Source: Bacteroidales bacterium (GTDB taxonomy: Bacteria > Bacteroidota > Bacteroidia > Bacteroidales > VadinHA17). From it: 64,000 nt of DNA. The notes under the pieces were generated by a model, which made no database searches, was not told the origin of the DNA, and saw only the letters and a program-made list of their open reading frames with translations. The stretch lies in the NCBI GenBank assembly GCA_029210565.1, contig JARGFQ010000006.1:203215-267214 (forward strand), in the 5' to 3' direction. The position numbers and the translations under genes were made by a program. Below are positions 54,308 to 63,438 of this stretch, piece after piece; position 1 is the stretch's first letter, and every line of letters begins with the position of its first letter.

Positions 54308-56740
54308 ATGAAGGGAAGAACTACATTTATCAGCAGGCTGATGCTGACGGCTATTGTCGCGGCCATGCTGTGCGCCTGTGCAAAGACAGACGTGCGCGAA
54401 CGGCTTAGTTTCAACGAGGGATGGAAGTTTACTCTCGCGGGCAGTGATGATGCCCGGCAGGCCGGTTTTGACGACAGTAGCTGGCAGGCAGTAGACCTGC
54501 CCCATGACTGGAGCATCGAGGGTGAATTCAGTGAGTCACACCCTGCCTCCCCGGGAGGCGGAGCACTGCCTGGCGGCATCGGATGGTACCGCAGAACCTT
54601 TACCGTGGATCCCGAAAAAAAGGAGAAGATCATCTGCATCGAGTTTGACGGCGTCTACCGTAACAGCGAGGTGTGGATCAACGGCAACTTCCTGGGCAAG
54701 AGACCGTACGGCTACAGCTCCTTCAGGTATGAGCTCACTCCCTTCCTTCACTATGGCGAGGAGGAGAACATCCTGGCAGTGAAGGTCGACAACTCACAGC
54801 AGCCCAACTCAAGATGGTATTCCGGCTCCGGCATCTACCGCAACGTGTGGCTTGTCACCACTGAGAAGTTAGCTGTTGATCACTGGGGCACATACGTCAC
54901 CACACCGGAGGTTAGCACTGAGTCGGCAATGCTGAGGGTGATCACGGAGGTGAAGAACTCAACCGGTGCTGCGGCTGAGGTGATCCTCAGGACAACGGTG
55001 CGCGATGACGCCGGCAGGCGAGTAGCATCCGCAGCCACTGACCCTGTTGTGATCAACGGCAACGTCACCGCGGTGACGCAGGAGATGACTGTCAGTAACC
55101 CACGCCTATGGTCGGTGGAGAGTCCTGTGCTTTACCGGGTGGTGACCGAGGTCCTGAGCGGAGGCAAGGTGACTGACAGGTACGAGACAGTAACAGGAAT
55201 ACGCTCTTTTGTTTTTGACAGTGAGAAAGGCTTTATCCTTAACGGCAAACCAATGAAGATACTGGGGGTCTGCAACCATCACGACCTGGGATGCCTGGGG
55301 GCGGCGGTGAACACCCGTGCCATTGAGAGACAGCTTGAGATACTCAAGGCGATGGGGTGCAACGGCATACGCACTTCTCACAACCCTCCGGCACCGGAGC
55401 TGCTCGATCTGTGTGACCATATGGGCTTCATCGTGATGGATGAGGCCTTTGACGTGTGGAAGGTGAGCAAGACGGAGTATGACTACCATCTCGACTTTGA
55501 CGATTGGTACAGGAGGGATCTGGAGGATATGGTGCTGCGTGACCGCAATCATCCATCCGTCTTCATCTGGAGCATCGGCAACGAGGTGATGGAACAGTGG
55601 GAGAGAGACGGCAGCGGTGAGGCCCTCAGCACGGAGATGGCCACTATCGTCAGGGCCCTGGATGACACCAGGCCGGTGACGGCAGCATGCAATGACCCCG
55701 CACCCCATAACCCTGTCATTGCCTCCGGGGCCCTCAACCTTGTGGGGTTCAACTACCGCGACACTCTCTGGGGTCGTCTTCCGGAAGCCTTTCCGGGTGG
55801 CAGGTTCATCGGCACGGAGACCACCTCGGCACTGGCAACCAGGGGCAGCTATGACATGCCCTCCGATATCATCCGCCGCTGGCCGGTGAGGTGGGATCAG
55901 CCCTTCATGGACGGCAACGCCGACCTTACATGCTCAGCCTATGACAACTACTCGGCACCGTGGGGCACAACACATCGCGACAGCTGGAAGCTGATACGCG
56001 ACCATGATTTCCTGTCGGGCATGTACATATGGACAGGATTCGACTACCTGGGTGAGCCTACCCCATACTGGTGGCCGGCACGCAGTTCATACTTCGGTAT
56101 CATAGACCTCGCAGGCTTCCCTAAAGATGCATACTACATGTATCAGAGCGAATGGACCGACGAAACGGTGCTGCATCTCTTCCCGCACTGGAACTGGAAT
56201 CCGGGGCAGACGGTGGATGTGTGGGCTTACACCAACTGTGATGAGGTGGAACTGTTTCTGAACGATACCTCACAGGGCAGGAAGAACAGGAGTGATGAGG
56301 AGCTGAACATGGTGTGGAGGCTGCCGTTTGAGGAGGGGACTCTGCTGGCTGTCGGTTACCGCGACGGCAGCGAGGTGATGCGGCAGGAGGTGAAGACTGC
56401 CGGTGAGCCTGCTGCCATAGTGCTTACCCCTGACAGGAAAGAGATTAAAGCCGATGGCTCAGACCTCTCGTTCATAACAGTGACGGTGGTCGATAGTGAT
56501 AATGTGCCCGTACCCCATTTCGATGACCTGATAACATTTACTGTTGAGGGGCCAGGCACTATTGCCGGGGTTGACAACGGCAGCCAGACCAGCATGGAGC
56601 CCTTCAGGGCGGATTACCGCAGGGCCTTTAACGGCAAGTGCCTGCTGGTGGTGAAGGCAGGGAAGGAGGAAGGCAGCGTCAGGGTCACTGCTGTGGCGGA
56701 AGGAATGATGTCTGCAGTGACGGAACTGAGCGTCAGATAG
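54308..56740 (+). CDS. GH2 beta-galactosidase-like glycosidase lipoprotein
   Basis: An 810-residue lipoprotein (Cys22/Cys24 in MLCACAK). A sugar-binding jelly roll (WQAVDLPHDWSIEGEF, WYSGSGIYRNVWL), an Ig-like domain and the TIM barrel (KILGVCNHHDLG, GIRTSHNPPAP, DEAFDVW) follow. Acid/base Glu426 is in WSIGNEV and nucleophile Glu504 in GTETTSAL, and a DUF4982 and Ig-like C-terminus (about 610-810) complete it. The block pattern is that of Bacteroidota beta-galactosidases rather than beta-mannosidases; in this locus it may trim beta-galactose or act on beta-mannosides. Confidence 0.87.
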   Translation: MKGRTTFISRLMLTAIVAAMLCACAKTDVRERLSFNEGWKFTLAGSDDARQAGFDDSSWQAVDLPHDWSIEGEFSESHPASPGGGALPGGIGWYRRTFTVDPEKKEKIICIEFDGVYRNSEVWINGNFLGKRPYGYSSFRYELTPFLHYGEEENILAVKVDNSQQPNSRWYSGSGIYRNVWLVTTEKLAVDHWGTYVTTPEVSTESAMLRVITEVKNSTGAAAEVILRTTVRDDAGRRVASAATDPVVINGNVTAVTQEMTVSNPRLWSVESPVLYRVVTEVLSGGKVTDRYETVTGIRSFVFDSEKGFILNGKPMKILGVCNHHDLGCLGAAVNTRAIERQLEILKAMGCNGIRTSHNPPAPELLDLCDHMGFIVMDEAFDVWKVSKTEYDYHLDFDDWYRRDLEDMVLRDRNHPSVFIWSIGNEVMEQWERDGSGEALSTEMATIVRALDDTRPVTAACNDPAPHNPVIASGALNLVGFNYRDTLWGRLPEAFPGGRFIGTETTSALATRGSYDMPSDIIRRWPVRWDQPFMDGNADLTCSAYDNYSAPWGTTHRDSWKLIRDHDFLSGMYIWTGFDYLGEPTPYWWPARSSYFGIIDLAGFPKDAYYMYQSEWTDETVLHLFPHWNWNPGQTVDVWAYTNCDEVELFLNDTSQGRKNRSDEELNMVWRLPFEEGTLLAVGYRDGSEVMRQEVKTAGEPAAIVLTPDRKEIKADGSDLSFITVTVVDSDNVPVPHFDDLITFTVEGPGTIAGVDNGSQTSMEPFRADYRRAFNGKCLLVVKAGKEEGSVRVTAVAEGMMSAVTELSVR

Positions 56741-56787
56741 AGAACCTGATGCTTTCGGGAGACGTTATGCCCGAGGTGAGCGTGGTG

Positions 56788-57669
56788 TCAGATGAAGACC
56801 CTGGTGCCCTCGGTATAGCTCTCCCGGAGCTCACGCGGTGTGCATCCCTTCTTCTTGCGAAAAATGCGGTTGAAGTTGGAGATGTTGTTGAAACCGCATG
56901 AGTAAGCGATCTCGGCTATCGTCTTGGTGGTGGAGATGAGCATCCGGGAGGCATGACCCAGACGCACCTCTGTCAGACAGTCGATGAAGGTCATGCCTGT
57001 CCTGAGCTTGAAGAAGCGGCTGAAGGCCGACTCGGTCATATTTGCCAGCCTGGCAGCCTCACCAAGGGATATCTGCTTGTCGAAGGAGCTGTGAATGAAG
57101 GCCATCACCTTCTCAATGCGCCTGCTGTTATAGGAGAAGAGCTCGCTGCTGTGAAATCCTGAGTCGGAAAGCACCCTGTAAGCCCGGGAGATGGAGAGAT
57201 CATGCAGGATACTCATCAGTTCGAGCACGGAATCAAAGCCCTGCTTCTTGCCCAGCCCGATGATGCGGGGCTCGAGCCGTTTGGTGGTCTCGGGTGAGAA
57301 GAGGATGCCGCGCAGTGACCTGCGTAGCATGCTGCGGATGAAGTTCAGCTGATTCTTCTGGAGAAACCTCTCATCAAAAAAATCCTTATGAAACTGAACG
57401 GTAATCTCCTCAACCTGGTTCTTGGCAAAGCCGGAACCAAACCATCCGTGCGGCAGTCCGGGTCCTACCAGTGCCAGCTCAAGATCCCCTATCTCCTCGA
57501 CATGGTCGCCGATAATTCGCTTCGCCCCACGGGCATTCCTGATGAAGTTGAGCTCTATCTCATCATGGTAGTGAAGCGGAAAGTCAAAGTCCGACTTCGC
57601 ACGGTAGAAATAGGTAAAACAGTCAGACTGGGTCAACGGCGTGATCTCCTTCAGGATAGCATCATGCAT
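56788..57669 (-). CDS. AraC-family transcriptional regulator
   Basis: A 293-residue regulator with an N-terminal cupin sensor (DFDFPLHYHDEIELNFI, LALVGPGLPHGWF) and a C-terminal double helix-turn-helix (about 190-285, ISLGEAARLANMTESAFSRF, IAEIAYSCGFNNISNFNRIF, GCTPRELR). It sits inside the mannan locus, convergent with GH2 and divergent from the GH5 gene, so it probably activates the GH5-GH26-GH130-epimerase unit in response to a mannan-derived sugar. Confidence 0.92.
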   Translation of the reverse strand: MHDAILKEITPLTQSDCFTYFYRAKSDFDFPLHYHDEIELNFIRNARGAKRIIGDHVEEIGDLELALVGPGLPHGWFGSGFAKNQVEEITVQFHKDFFDERFLQKNQLNFIRSMLRRSLRGILFSPETTKRLEPRIIGLGKKQGFDSVLELMSILHDLSISRAYRVLSDSGFHSSELFSYNSRRIEKVMAFIHSSFDKQISLGEAARLANMTESAFSRFFKLRTGMTFIDCLTEVRLGHASRMLISTTKTIAEIAYSCGFNNISNFNRIFRKKKGCTPRELRESYTEGTRVFI

Positions 57670-57696
57670 GGTTAGGTTTGTTGATGATCATTTATT

Positions 57697-57729
57697 CAAA
57701 TATACTGATTATATGTAAAAAATATACAA
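57697..57729 (-). promoter_or_regulatory. Promoter of the AraC regulator
   Basis: Minus-strand TATATTTG (57697-57704) fits TAnnTTTG, with TTG at 57727-57729 (22-base spacer). The ATG at 57669 is about 28 bases downstream of the box. Confidence 0.5.
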
Positions 57730-57934
57730 TATAACAGTCATTCCTTGCATATTGTAATTAATTGATAATATGAAGTATAGAATGGTAGAGTCCTCACCGC
57801 GACCGCAATCAGCCACTTCTTCAGTCAAGATAATACATGCGAGTGGCCATATTACTCTCATTCGGCCGAACATCATGGTATTAAAGTATCATGATTTACA
57901 AGAATGGTATCATAACACTGCAGCCCTGATTCCC

Positions 57935-57942
57935 TAATTTTG
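57935..57942 (+). promoter_or_regulatory. -7 promoter box of the GH5-GH26-GH130-epimerase unit
   Basis: TAATTTTG fits TAnnTTTG, 21 bases before the GH5 ATG. No -33 TTTG is present, as expected for an activator-dependent promoter. Confidence 0.45.
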
Positions 57943-57963
57943 ATAGGTAACATATAGAACAGC

Positions 57964-59268
57964 ATGATGAACAGAGTAATAGCCGGGTTGTTTGCATTGA
58001 TTGCCCTCGCCGGATGTAAAAGCACGCCGCAAAGTGATTTTATAACGGTTTCCGACGGCATCTTTATGAAGGGCGGTGAGCCTCTGTACTTTATCGGTGC
58101 CAATTACTGGTACGGGGCCATTCTGGGCAGCAATGGAGAATATGGCGACAGGGAGAGGCTCATCAGGGAGCTTGACCAAATGAAGAGTATAGGTATTGAT
58201 AACCTTCGTGTGATGGTGGGTGCCGAAGGTCCAGACAATGAGCCGTTCCGCGTAACACCCGCCCTGCTGCTCTCGCCGGGAGAATACAACGACGATCTGC
58301 TTGACGGACTTGACTTCCTGCTGGTGGAGATGAAGAAGCGCGAACAGCATGCCATCCTTTTCCTTAACAATGCGTGGGACTGGAGTGGCGGCTTTTCCCA
58401 GTACCTAAGCTGGAACGGGTACGGGCCGATACCCAATCCCAACGTGCCGCCCAACACATGGCCGCAGTTCATGAGTTTCTCGGGACAGTTCAACGGGTGC
58501 GAGCCGTGTCTCAAAATGTTCGAGGAACATATCAGGTTTATCGTCGGGCGGACCAACCGCTATTCAGGCCTCAGATACATTGATGACCCCGTAATCATGA
58601 CATGGGAGATAGCTAACGAGCCCAGGGCCTTTTCGGATGAAAATATCCCGGCTTTTGAGTCGATGATAGGGCGCATGGCAGCACTGCTGCAGGAGCTCGA
58701 CGAAAACCATCTTGTTACCACCGGCACCGAGGGAAGGCACGGCTGTGAACAGTCGATGGAGTTCTTTGAGCGTATTCATGCCGACCCCAACATAGATTAC
58801 CTCACTATGCATATCTGGCCAAAGAACTGGGGATGGCTTGATATCACCGACATCGCCGGCACCATTGATTCTGCCATTGTCAAAACCAACCTCTACATGA
58901 ATGACCATTTTGAGGTGGCAGAGCGGCTTGGGAAGCCGATTGTGCTGGAGGAGTTCGGGCTGCCGCGTGATCACCACGGCTTCTCTCCGGAGGAGACTAC
59001 GAGATACCGCGACCGGTACTACAACAATGCCTTCGTTCAGGTGATGGACCATGCCGCTGTGCGCGGACGACTGGCAGGGTGTAACATCTGGGCATATTCC
59101 GGAGAGGGGAGAGCGACAGAGGACAGGCTCTTCTGGCAGCCGGGCGACGATTACCTGGGCGACCCACCTCAAGAGGAGCAGGGACTTAATTCGGTGTTTG
59201 ACACCGACTCAACCATCGACCTTATCTCCGGGTACAACCGGAGCCTTGATAACCTGATGAACAAATAA
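57964..59268 (+). CDS. GH5_7 endo-beta-1,4-mannanase lipoprotein
   Basis: A 434-residue lipoprotein (lipobox LALAGC). A clan GH-A barrel with acid/base Glu219 in WEIANEPR and nucleophile Glu330 in VLEEFGLPRD; NNAWDWSGGFSQY and HIWPKNWGW are mannanase subsite blocks. The ANYWYG start of the barrel and the NEPR word are typical of GH5 subfamily 7. It cuts internal mannosidic bonds of mannan or glucomannan. The next gene starts 7 bases after its stop codon. Confidence 0.92.
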   Translation: MMNRVIAGLFALIALAGCKSTPQSDFITVSDGIFMKGGEPLYFIGANYWYGAILGSNGEYGDRERLIRELDQMKSIGIDNLRVMVGAEGPDNEPFRVTPALLLSPGEYNDDLLDGLDFLLVEMKKREQHAILFLNNAWDWSGGFSQYLSWNGYGPIPNPNVPPNTWPQFMSFSGQFNGCEPCLKMFEEHIRFIVGRTNRYSGLRYIDDPVIMTWEIANEPRAFSDENIPAFESMIGRMAALLQELDENHLVTTGTEGRHGCEQSMEFFERIHADPNIDYLTMHIWPKNWGWLDITDIAGTIDSAIVKTNLYMNDHFEVAERLGKPIVLEEFGLPRDHHGFSPEETTRYRDRYYNNAFVQVMDHAAVRGRLAGCNIWAYSGEGRATEDRLFWQPGDDYLGDPPQEEQGLNSVFDTDSTIDLISGYNRSLDNLMNK

Positions 59269-59275
59269 ATCAGTA

Positions 59276-60400
59276 ATGAGAAATATTATAGTATTTGGCC
59301 TTGCCTTCCTTTTGATGACTGCTTGCAACAGCGGGCAGCAAGAGGGAGCTGCCGTAGCTGATACGGAGGCTTCCGCTGAGACCGTGAAGATGCTGGCAGG
59401 ACTGAAGGCTGCCGCGGAAAAAGGCATTATGTTCGGCCACCAGGATGACCTGGCCTACGGCATCGGGTGGGTCCACCCCGAAGGGGAGTCGGACGTGAAG
59501 AGGGTCACCGGTGACTATCCTGCTGTGTACGGCATGGACCTGGGGAAGATAGAACACCGTGCAGCTGTAAACCTCGATTCTGTGCCTTTTGAACATATGA
59601 GGAGCTTCGTCCGTGAGATATGGGCACGCGGCGGGGTGACGACCTTCAGCTGGCACTCCGACAATCCGCTCACCGGGGGAAGCACCTGGGATATTTCCTC
59701 CGACAGGGTGGTGGCATCGGTGCTGCCTGGTGGCGAGAGCCATGACAGGTACCGGCAGTGGCTTGATAACCTGGCTGACTTCCTGACCTCTCTCACTGAC
59801 GATGACGGCATCGCTATTCCTGTCATCTTCCGTCCGTACCATGAGCATACCGGCAGCTGGTTCTGGTGGGGAGAAAAGCTCTGCACTCCTGAGGAGTTTA
59901 TTGCACTGTGGAGGTTTACCTTCGACTACCTCTGCAAAGAGAAGGGAGTGCACAACCTGTTATTCGCGTACTCAAGCTCTGGGGATATCGTCGACAGGGA
60001 TTACTATCTTGAGCGCTACCCGGGAGACGGCTATGTTGACCTGGTGGGGTTCGACTACTACCAGATGGCCGGAGACGCAGAGGGCAGCTTCACTGAAGCG
60101 GTCGACAGGGTGCTGGGAATTGTTACGGAGGTGGCTGCAGAACGGGGTAAACTTGCAGCACTGACGGAGGCAGGGTATGAGGGTATCCCCGACCCGGAGT
60201 GGTGGACAGGCACCCTCTGGCCGCTAGTGAAGAACCATAAGATTTCTTATATGCTATTTTGGCGCAACGCCCACAACAGGCCGGGTCACTTCTATGCTCC
60301 CCATCCGGGCCATGTCAGCGCAGATGACTTTATCGGGTTTTATAACCTTCCGGAAACTCTCTTCCAGGCTGACGTGACGGCGCTGGGTGTTTACCGGTGA
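59276..60400 (+). CDS. GH26 beta-mannanase/mannobiohydrolase lipoprotein
   Basis: A 374-residue lipoprotein (lipobox LLMTAC). GH26 motifs: FGHQDDLAYGIGW, the acid/base Glu190 in FRPYHEHTGSWFWWG, WHSDNPLTGG and nucleophile Glu298 in ALTEAGYEG. It resembles the single-domain GH26 enzymes of Bacteroides mannan loci that release mannobiose, the substrate needed by the downstream epimerase. It differs from the GH26 domain in the T9SS fusion, so two distinct GH26 activities exist in the locus. Confidence 0.93.
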   Translation: MRNIIVFGLAFLLMTACNSGQQEGAAVADTEASAETVKMLAGLKAAAEKGIMFGHQDDLAYGIGWVHPEGESDVKRVTGDYPAVYGMDLGKIEHRAAVNLDSVPFEHMRSFVREIWARGGVTTFSWHSDNPLTGGSTWDISSDRVVASVLPGGESHDRYRQWLDNLADFLTSLTDDDGIAIPVIFRPYHEHTGSWFWWGEKLCTPEEFIALWRFTFDYLCKEKGVHNLLFAYSSSGDIVDRDYYLERYPGDGYVDLVGFDYYQMAGDAEGSFTEAVDRVLGIVTEVAAERGKLAALTEAGYEGIPDPEWWTGTLWPLVKNHKISYMLFWRNAHNRPGHFYAPHPGHVSADDFIGFYNLPETLFQADVTALGVYR

Positions 60401-60517
60401 AAATTGCATGGACAACAGCACACAGAGGATATTTGTATCCAATCTCATTTGAGCTCCGTTCGTCCAGTAAGAGGGAAATGATTTGTATGGATTAAATTAA
60501 TTACTGCACAGCATAAA
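60401..60517 (+). ncRNA. Structured leader element, diverged copy C (before GH130)
   Basis: The gap between GH26 and GH130 aligns with copy B by eye: TTGCATG, AGGA, TATCCAAT, GCTCCGTTCG and CCAGTAAGA match in order. The inner stem GGATA-TTTG-TATCC is perfect though its sequence differs from the other copies. The outer stem is weaker, about 11 of 15 pairs including G-U. An extra AT-rich stretch of about 25 bases follows before the ATG. Confidence 0.5.
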
Positions 60518-61702
60518 ATGGATAACTTCACTCAACGCCTCGCCAGGCTCAGGGAGGAACACGAAGCCCTGATCACACGCAAAAACAGGATGATCGAACC
60601 GGGTAACGGTATCTTTCACCGGTTTGAATACCCGGTGCTCACCGGTGCCCATGCGCCGCTGGAGTGGCGCTATGATCTCAATCCCGATACCAACCCGGAC
60701 CTGATGGAGCGGTTCGGTATCAATGCCGCATTCAACGCCGGCGCCCTGAAGCACGACGGCAAGTATCTTCTTGCTGCCCGCGTTGAGGGCTACGACCGCA
60801 AGTCGTTCTTCGCCATAGCCGAGAGTCCCAGCGGCATCGACAACTTCCGCTTCCGCGACTACCCCATCACCATGCCCGAGACCTCTGACCCCGACATCAA
60901 CGTCTATGACATGAGGCTGACGAGGCATGAGGACGGATGGATATACGGGGTGTTCTGCACGGAGAGGAGAGACCCGAAGGCACAGCCCGGCGACCTCTCC
61001 TCGGCTGTGGCCGCTGCCGGCATAGCACGCACTCACGACCTGGTGACCTGGGAGCGGCTGCCTGACCTCGTCTCGGCCAGCCAGCAGCGCAATGTGGTGC
61101 TGCACCCCGAGTTCGTCGACGGTAAGTACGCGCTTTACACACGCCCGCAGGACGGCTTCATCGATGCCGGCAGCGGCGGAGGGATAGGATGGGCACTGGT
61201 GAAGGACATAACACATGCGGAGATAAGGCCGGGAGAGGAGAAGATCATCAACCTCCGCCACTACCATACCATCAAGGAGATGAAGAATGGCGAAGGGCCT
61301 CACCCGCTAAAGACACCCGCGGGATGGCTCCATCTGGCACATGGTGTGAGAGGTTGTGCGGCAGGGCTGCGGTACGTTTTGTATCTCTATATGACCGACC
61401 TGCAGAACCCCGCGCATCTCATCGCCGAGCCGGCGGGTTATTTCATGGCTCCCGTAGGTGAAGAACGTATCGGCGATGTCTCCAACGTGCTTTTCTCCAA
61501 CGGCTGGATAGCCGATGACGATGGTACCGTTTACATCTACTATGCTTCATCAGATACGAGGATGCACGTGGCGTTGTCAACTGTTGAGAAGCTGACCGAC
61601 TACTGCCTCAATACGGCTCCTGACGGCCTGCATTCTGCCGATTCGGTAATGCGACTGAACCGGATCATTGCCCGCAACAGTGAATATCAGGGAGGGAAAT
61701 GA
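60518..61702 (+). CDS. 4-O-beta-D-mannosyl-D-glucose phosphorylase (GH130_1)
   Basis: A 394-residue cytoplasmic five-bladed beta-propeller enzyme that converts mannosyl-glucose and phosphate to mannose 1-phosphate and glucose. The proton donor Asp131 is in [15 protein letters not shown], and [28 protein letters not shown] and [14 protein letters not shown] are the conserved substrate and phosphate loops. The sequence closely follows the Bacteroides fragilis enzyme as I recall it. It works with the downstream epimerase in the mannobiose pathway. Confidence 0.95.
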   Translation: MDNFTQRLARLREEHEALITRKNRMIEPGNGIFHRFEYPVLTGAHAPLEWRYDLNPDTNPDLMERFGINAAFNAGALKHDGKYLLAARVEGYDRKSFFAIAESPSGIDNFRFRDYPITMPETSDPDINVYDMRLTRHEDGWIYGVFCTERRDPKAQPGDLSSAVAAAGIARTHDLVTWERLPDLVSASQQRNVVLHPEFVDGKYALYTRPQDGFIDAGSGGGIGWALVKDITHAEIRPGEEKIINLRHYHTIKEMKNGEGPHPLKTPAGWLHLAHGVRGCAAGLRYVLYLYMTDLQNPAHLIAEPAGYFMAPVGEERIGDVSNVLFSNGWIADDDGTVYIYYASSDTRMHVALSTVEKLTDYCLNTAPDGLHSADSVMRLNRIIARNSEYQGGK

Positions 61703-61739
61703 AGTGATATTCCAGAATTATGATAAACCTGGCAGGGAG

Positions 61740-61808
61740 ATGATCACGAATGCTGACCGGCTGCTGAAGAGGGAGTCCCGAAACAAAATATACCTGGAAC
61801 GGAGATGA
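61740..61808 (+). CDS. Short upstream ORF duplicating the epimerase N-terminus
   Basis: A 22-codon ORF beginning MITNADRLLKR, followed at its stop by the epimerase ATG (ATGA overlap at 61805-61808). Its first codons copy the epimerase start MNTNADRLLEK: a tandem duplication of about 46 bases (61729-61774 and 61794-61839). The overlap would couple translation of the epimerase to this ORF. It may be only a relic of the duplication. Confidence 0.4.
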   Translation: MITNADRLLKRESRNKIYLERR

Positions 61809-63004
61809 ACACGAATGCTGACCGGCTGCTAGAGAAGCTGAGAGCGGTAGCACTGGAGGAGCTGACCCGTAATATCCTTCCTTACTGGTTCAACAGGATG
61901 CCCGATATGATGCTGGGGGGCTTTTACGGCAGGATCGACGGCAGAAACCGGGTCGTTGACGATGCGCCGAAGGGTGCGATACTTAACGCGCGTATCCTTT
62001 GGAGCTTCTCGGCAGCATACATCGCTGTCCCTGATCCGGTATACCTGGCGATGGCCACGAGGGCGCGCGATTATATTTTCACCCACTTCTTCGATGACCT
62101 GTATGGTGGCACATACTGGTGTCTGAAGAGCAACGGCGAGCCGCTGGAGACAAAAAAACAGATATATTCCATCGCCTTCTTCATCTATGCCCTGAGCTGG
62201 CATCACATGGCTACCGGCGACCGTGAATCGCTGGACAGGGCTGTTGCTCTCTATGAACTGATAGAGAAACACAGCTATGACAGTGTGCACGGCGGGTACT
62301 ATGAGGCCTTTACCAGGGAGTGGGGAGAGATCGCCGATCTGCGCCTTAGCGATAAGGATGAGAACGAGAAGAAGACGATGAACACTCATCTTCACATCCT
62401 TGAAGCCTACACCAGCCTGCTGAGCATCTGGCCCGACGAGGGGCTTAAGCGACAGCTCGGCAGCCTGGTGCGCATCTTCACTGACACGATAGTTGATGCC
62501 GGGACGGGGCACCTCAGGCTCTTCTTTGACGAGGAGTGGAACTACCGCTCAACTGCCGTGTCTTACGGTCACGACATCGAGGCCTCGTGGCTCCTCTGCG
62601 AGGCTGCCGGGGCGCTGGGCGAGGGAGAGAGTGTGAAGGGCACTGCTCTCAGGATAGCCTCGGCGGCACATGAAGGGCTGACCGGTGACGGCAGCCTCTT
62701 CTATGAGCGTGATGATGCCAGGGGTCATTTCGACCGCGACAGGCACTGGTGGGTGCAGTCGGAGGCGGTGGTGGGGTTCCTCAATGCCTGGCAGCTGAGT
62801 GACGACATCAGCTGGCTGGAGCTGGCAGCGGCTGCCTTTGACTATATCACGGCCAACCTGGTTGACCGGGAGAATGGCGAATGGTTCTGGAGCATACGTG
62901 ACGACGGCACCGTCAACCGCGACGATGACAAGGCAGGCTTTTGGAAGTGTCCCTATCACAATACCCGTATGTGCCTTGAGATAGCCGCCAGGTACAATAA
63001 GTAA
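61805..63004 (+). CDS. AGE-family mannobiose/cellobiose 2-epimerase
   Basis: A 399-residue (alpha/alpha)6-barrel enzyme that epimerises the reducing-end sugar of beta-1,4 disaccharides. Probable catalytic histidines are His256 in SYGHDIEASWLL and His385 in CPYHNTRMCLEI; HWWVQSEAVVGF and the start region ILPYWFNRMPDMMLGGFYG are family marks. Converting mannobiose to mannosyl-glucose supplies the GH130 enzyme just upstream. It can also act on cellobiose, linking both halves of the locus. Confidence 0.93.
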   Translation: MNTNADRLLEKLRAVALEELTRNILPYWFNRMPDMMLGGFYGRIDGRNRVVDDAPKGAILNARILWSFSAAYIAVPDPVYLAMATRARDYIFTHFFDDLYGGTYWCLKSNGEPLETKKQIYSIAFFIYALSWHHMATGDRESLDRAVALYELIEKHSYDSVHGGYYEAFTREWGEIADLRLSDKDENEKKTMNTHLHILEAYTSLLSIWPDEGLKRQLGSLVRIFTDTIVDAGTGHLRLFFDEEWNYRSTAVSYGHDIEASWLLCEAAGALGEGESVKGTALRIASAAHEGLTGDGSLFYERDDARGHFDRDRHWWVQSEAVVGFLNAWQLSDDISWLELAAAAFDYITANLVDRENGEWFWSIRDDGTVNRDDDKAGFWKCPYHNTRMCLEIAARYNK

Positions 63005-63017
63005 GGTTATACGGCAG

Positions 63018-63049
63018 TTTGTTTTCTGCACCTTGTTGGTGTAAATTTG
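63018..63049 (+). promoter_or_regulatory. Promoter of the small lipoprotein gene
   Basis: TTTG (63018-63021), a 20-base spacer and TAAATTTG (63042-63049) form an excellent Bacteroidota promoter. Transcription would start near 63055. Confidence 0.75.
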
Positions 63050-63079
63050 CATCTTTGCAGAGAAATTAACCGGCAGGCC

Positions 63080-63277
63080 TTGAAGACAAGACAGGCAATC
63101 CTGAGAGCGACAGGTGTCATTCTTCTGATATACATGATGTGTTTCGCATCATGTGATACTGTCAGTTACTGCTGGGTTTGCGAGCATCCCCGTGACAGCT
63201 CTGACCACCAGACGGTGTGCAATTCAATGTCAAAGAGCAAGCTGGAGTCGTACGGATATATCTGTACGCCGTACTGA
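63080..63277 (+). CDS. Small Cys-containing lipoprotein with TTG start
   Basis: A 65-residue product. The TTG at 63080 gives MKTRQAILRATGVILLIYMM and the lipobox CFASC. The mature part has four further cysteines (SYCWVCEHP, TVCNSMS, YICTPY), suggesting disulphides or metal binding. The promoter starts transcription about 25 bases upstream, which excludes the more upstream TTG at 63047. I do not recognise the family. Confidence 0.6.
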   Translation: MKTRQAILRATGVILLIYMMCFASCDTVSYCWVCEHPRDSSDHQTVCNSMSKSKLESYGYICTPY

Positions 63278-63438
63278 AAAAGGGTCTCCGGCTGACGCTT
63301 CAGTAAATAGGGTTTGCTGAGAAAATCGGATTATTCTGGCATTAGGTTGATAATCAACATTATAAGTTAATAACTTTTGGTCAGGGAATTAGCAAAAATG
63401 CAAGTAAAAACATAGATTGCCTTCATAAAGCTTGCATT

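Noticed and set aside
57770..57940. 56-codon plus-strand ORF between the AraC and GH5 genes
   Set aside because: Starts with an ordinary ATG but has no recognisable pattern and lies in the regulatory gap of the two promoters; probably chance.
60497..61303. 268-codon minus-strand ORF over the GH130 gene
   Set aside because: The GH130 frame is highly conserved with its catalytic Asp131; the reverse frame is a GC-bias shadow.
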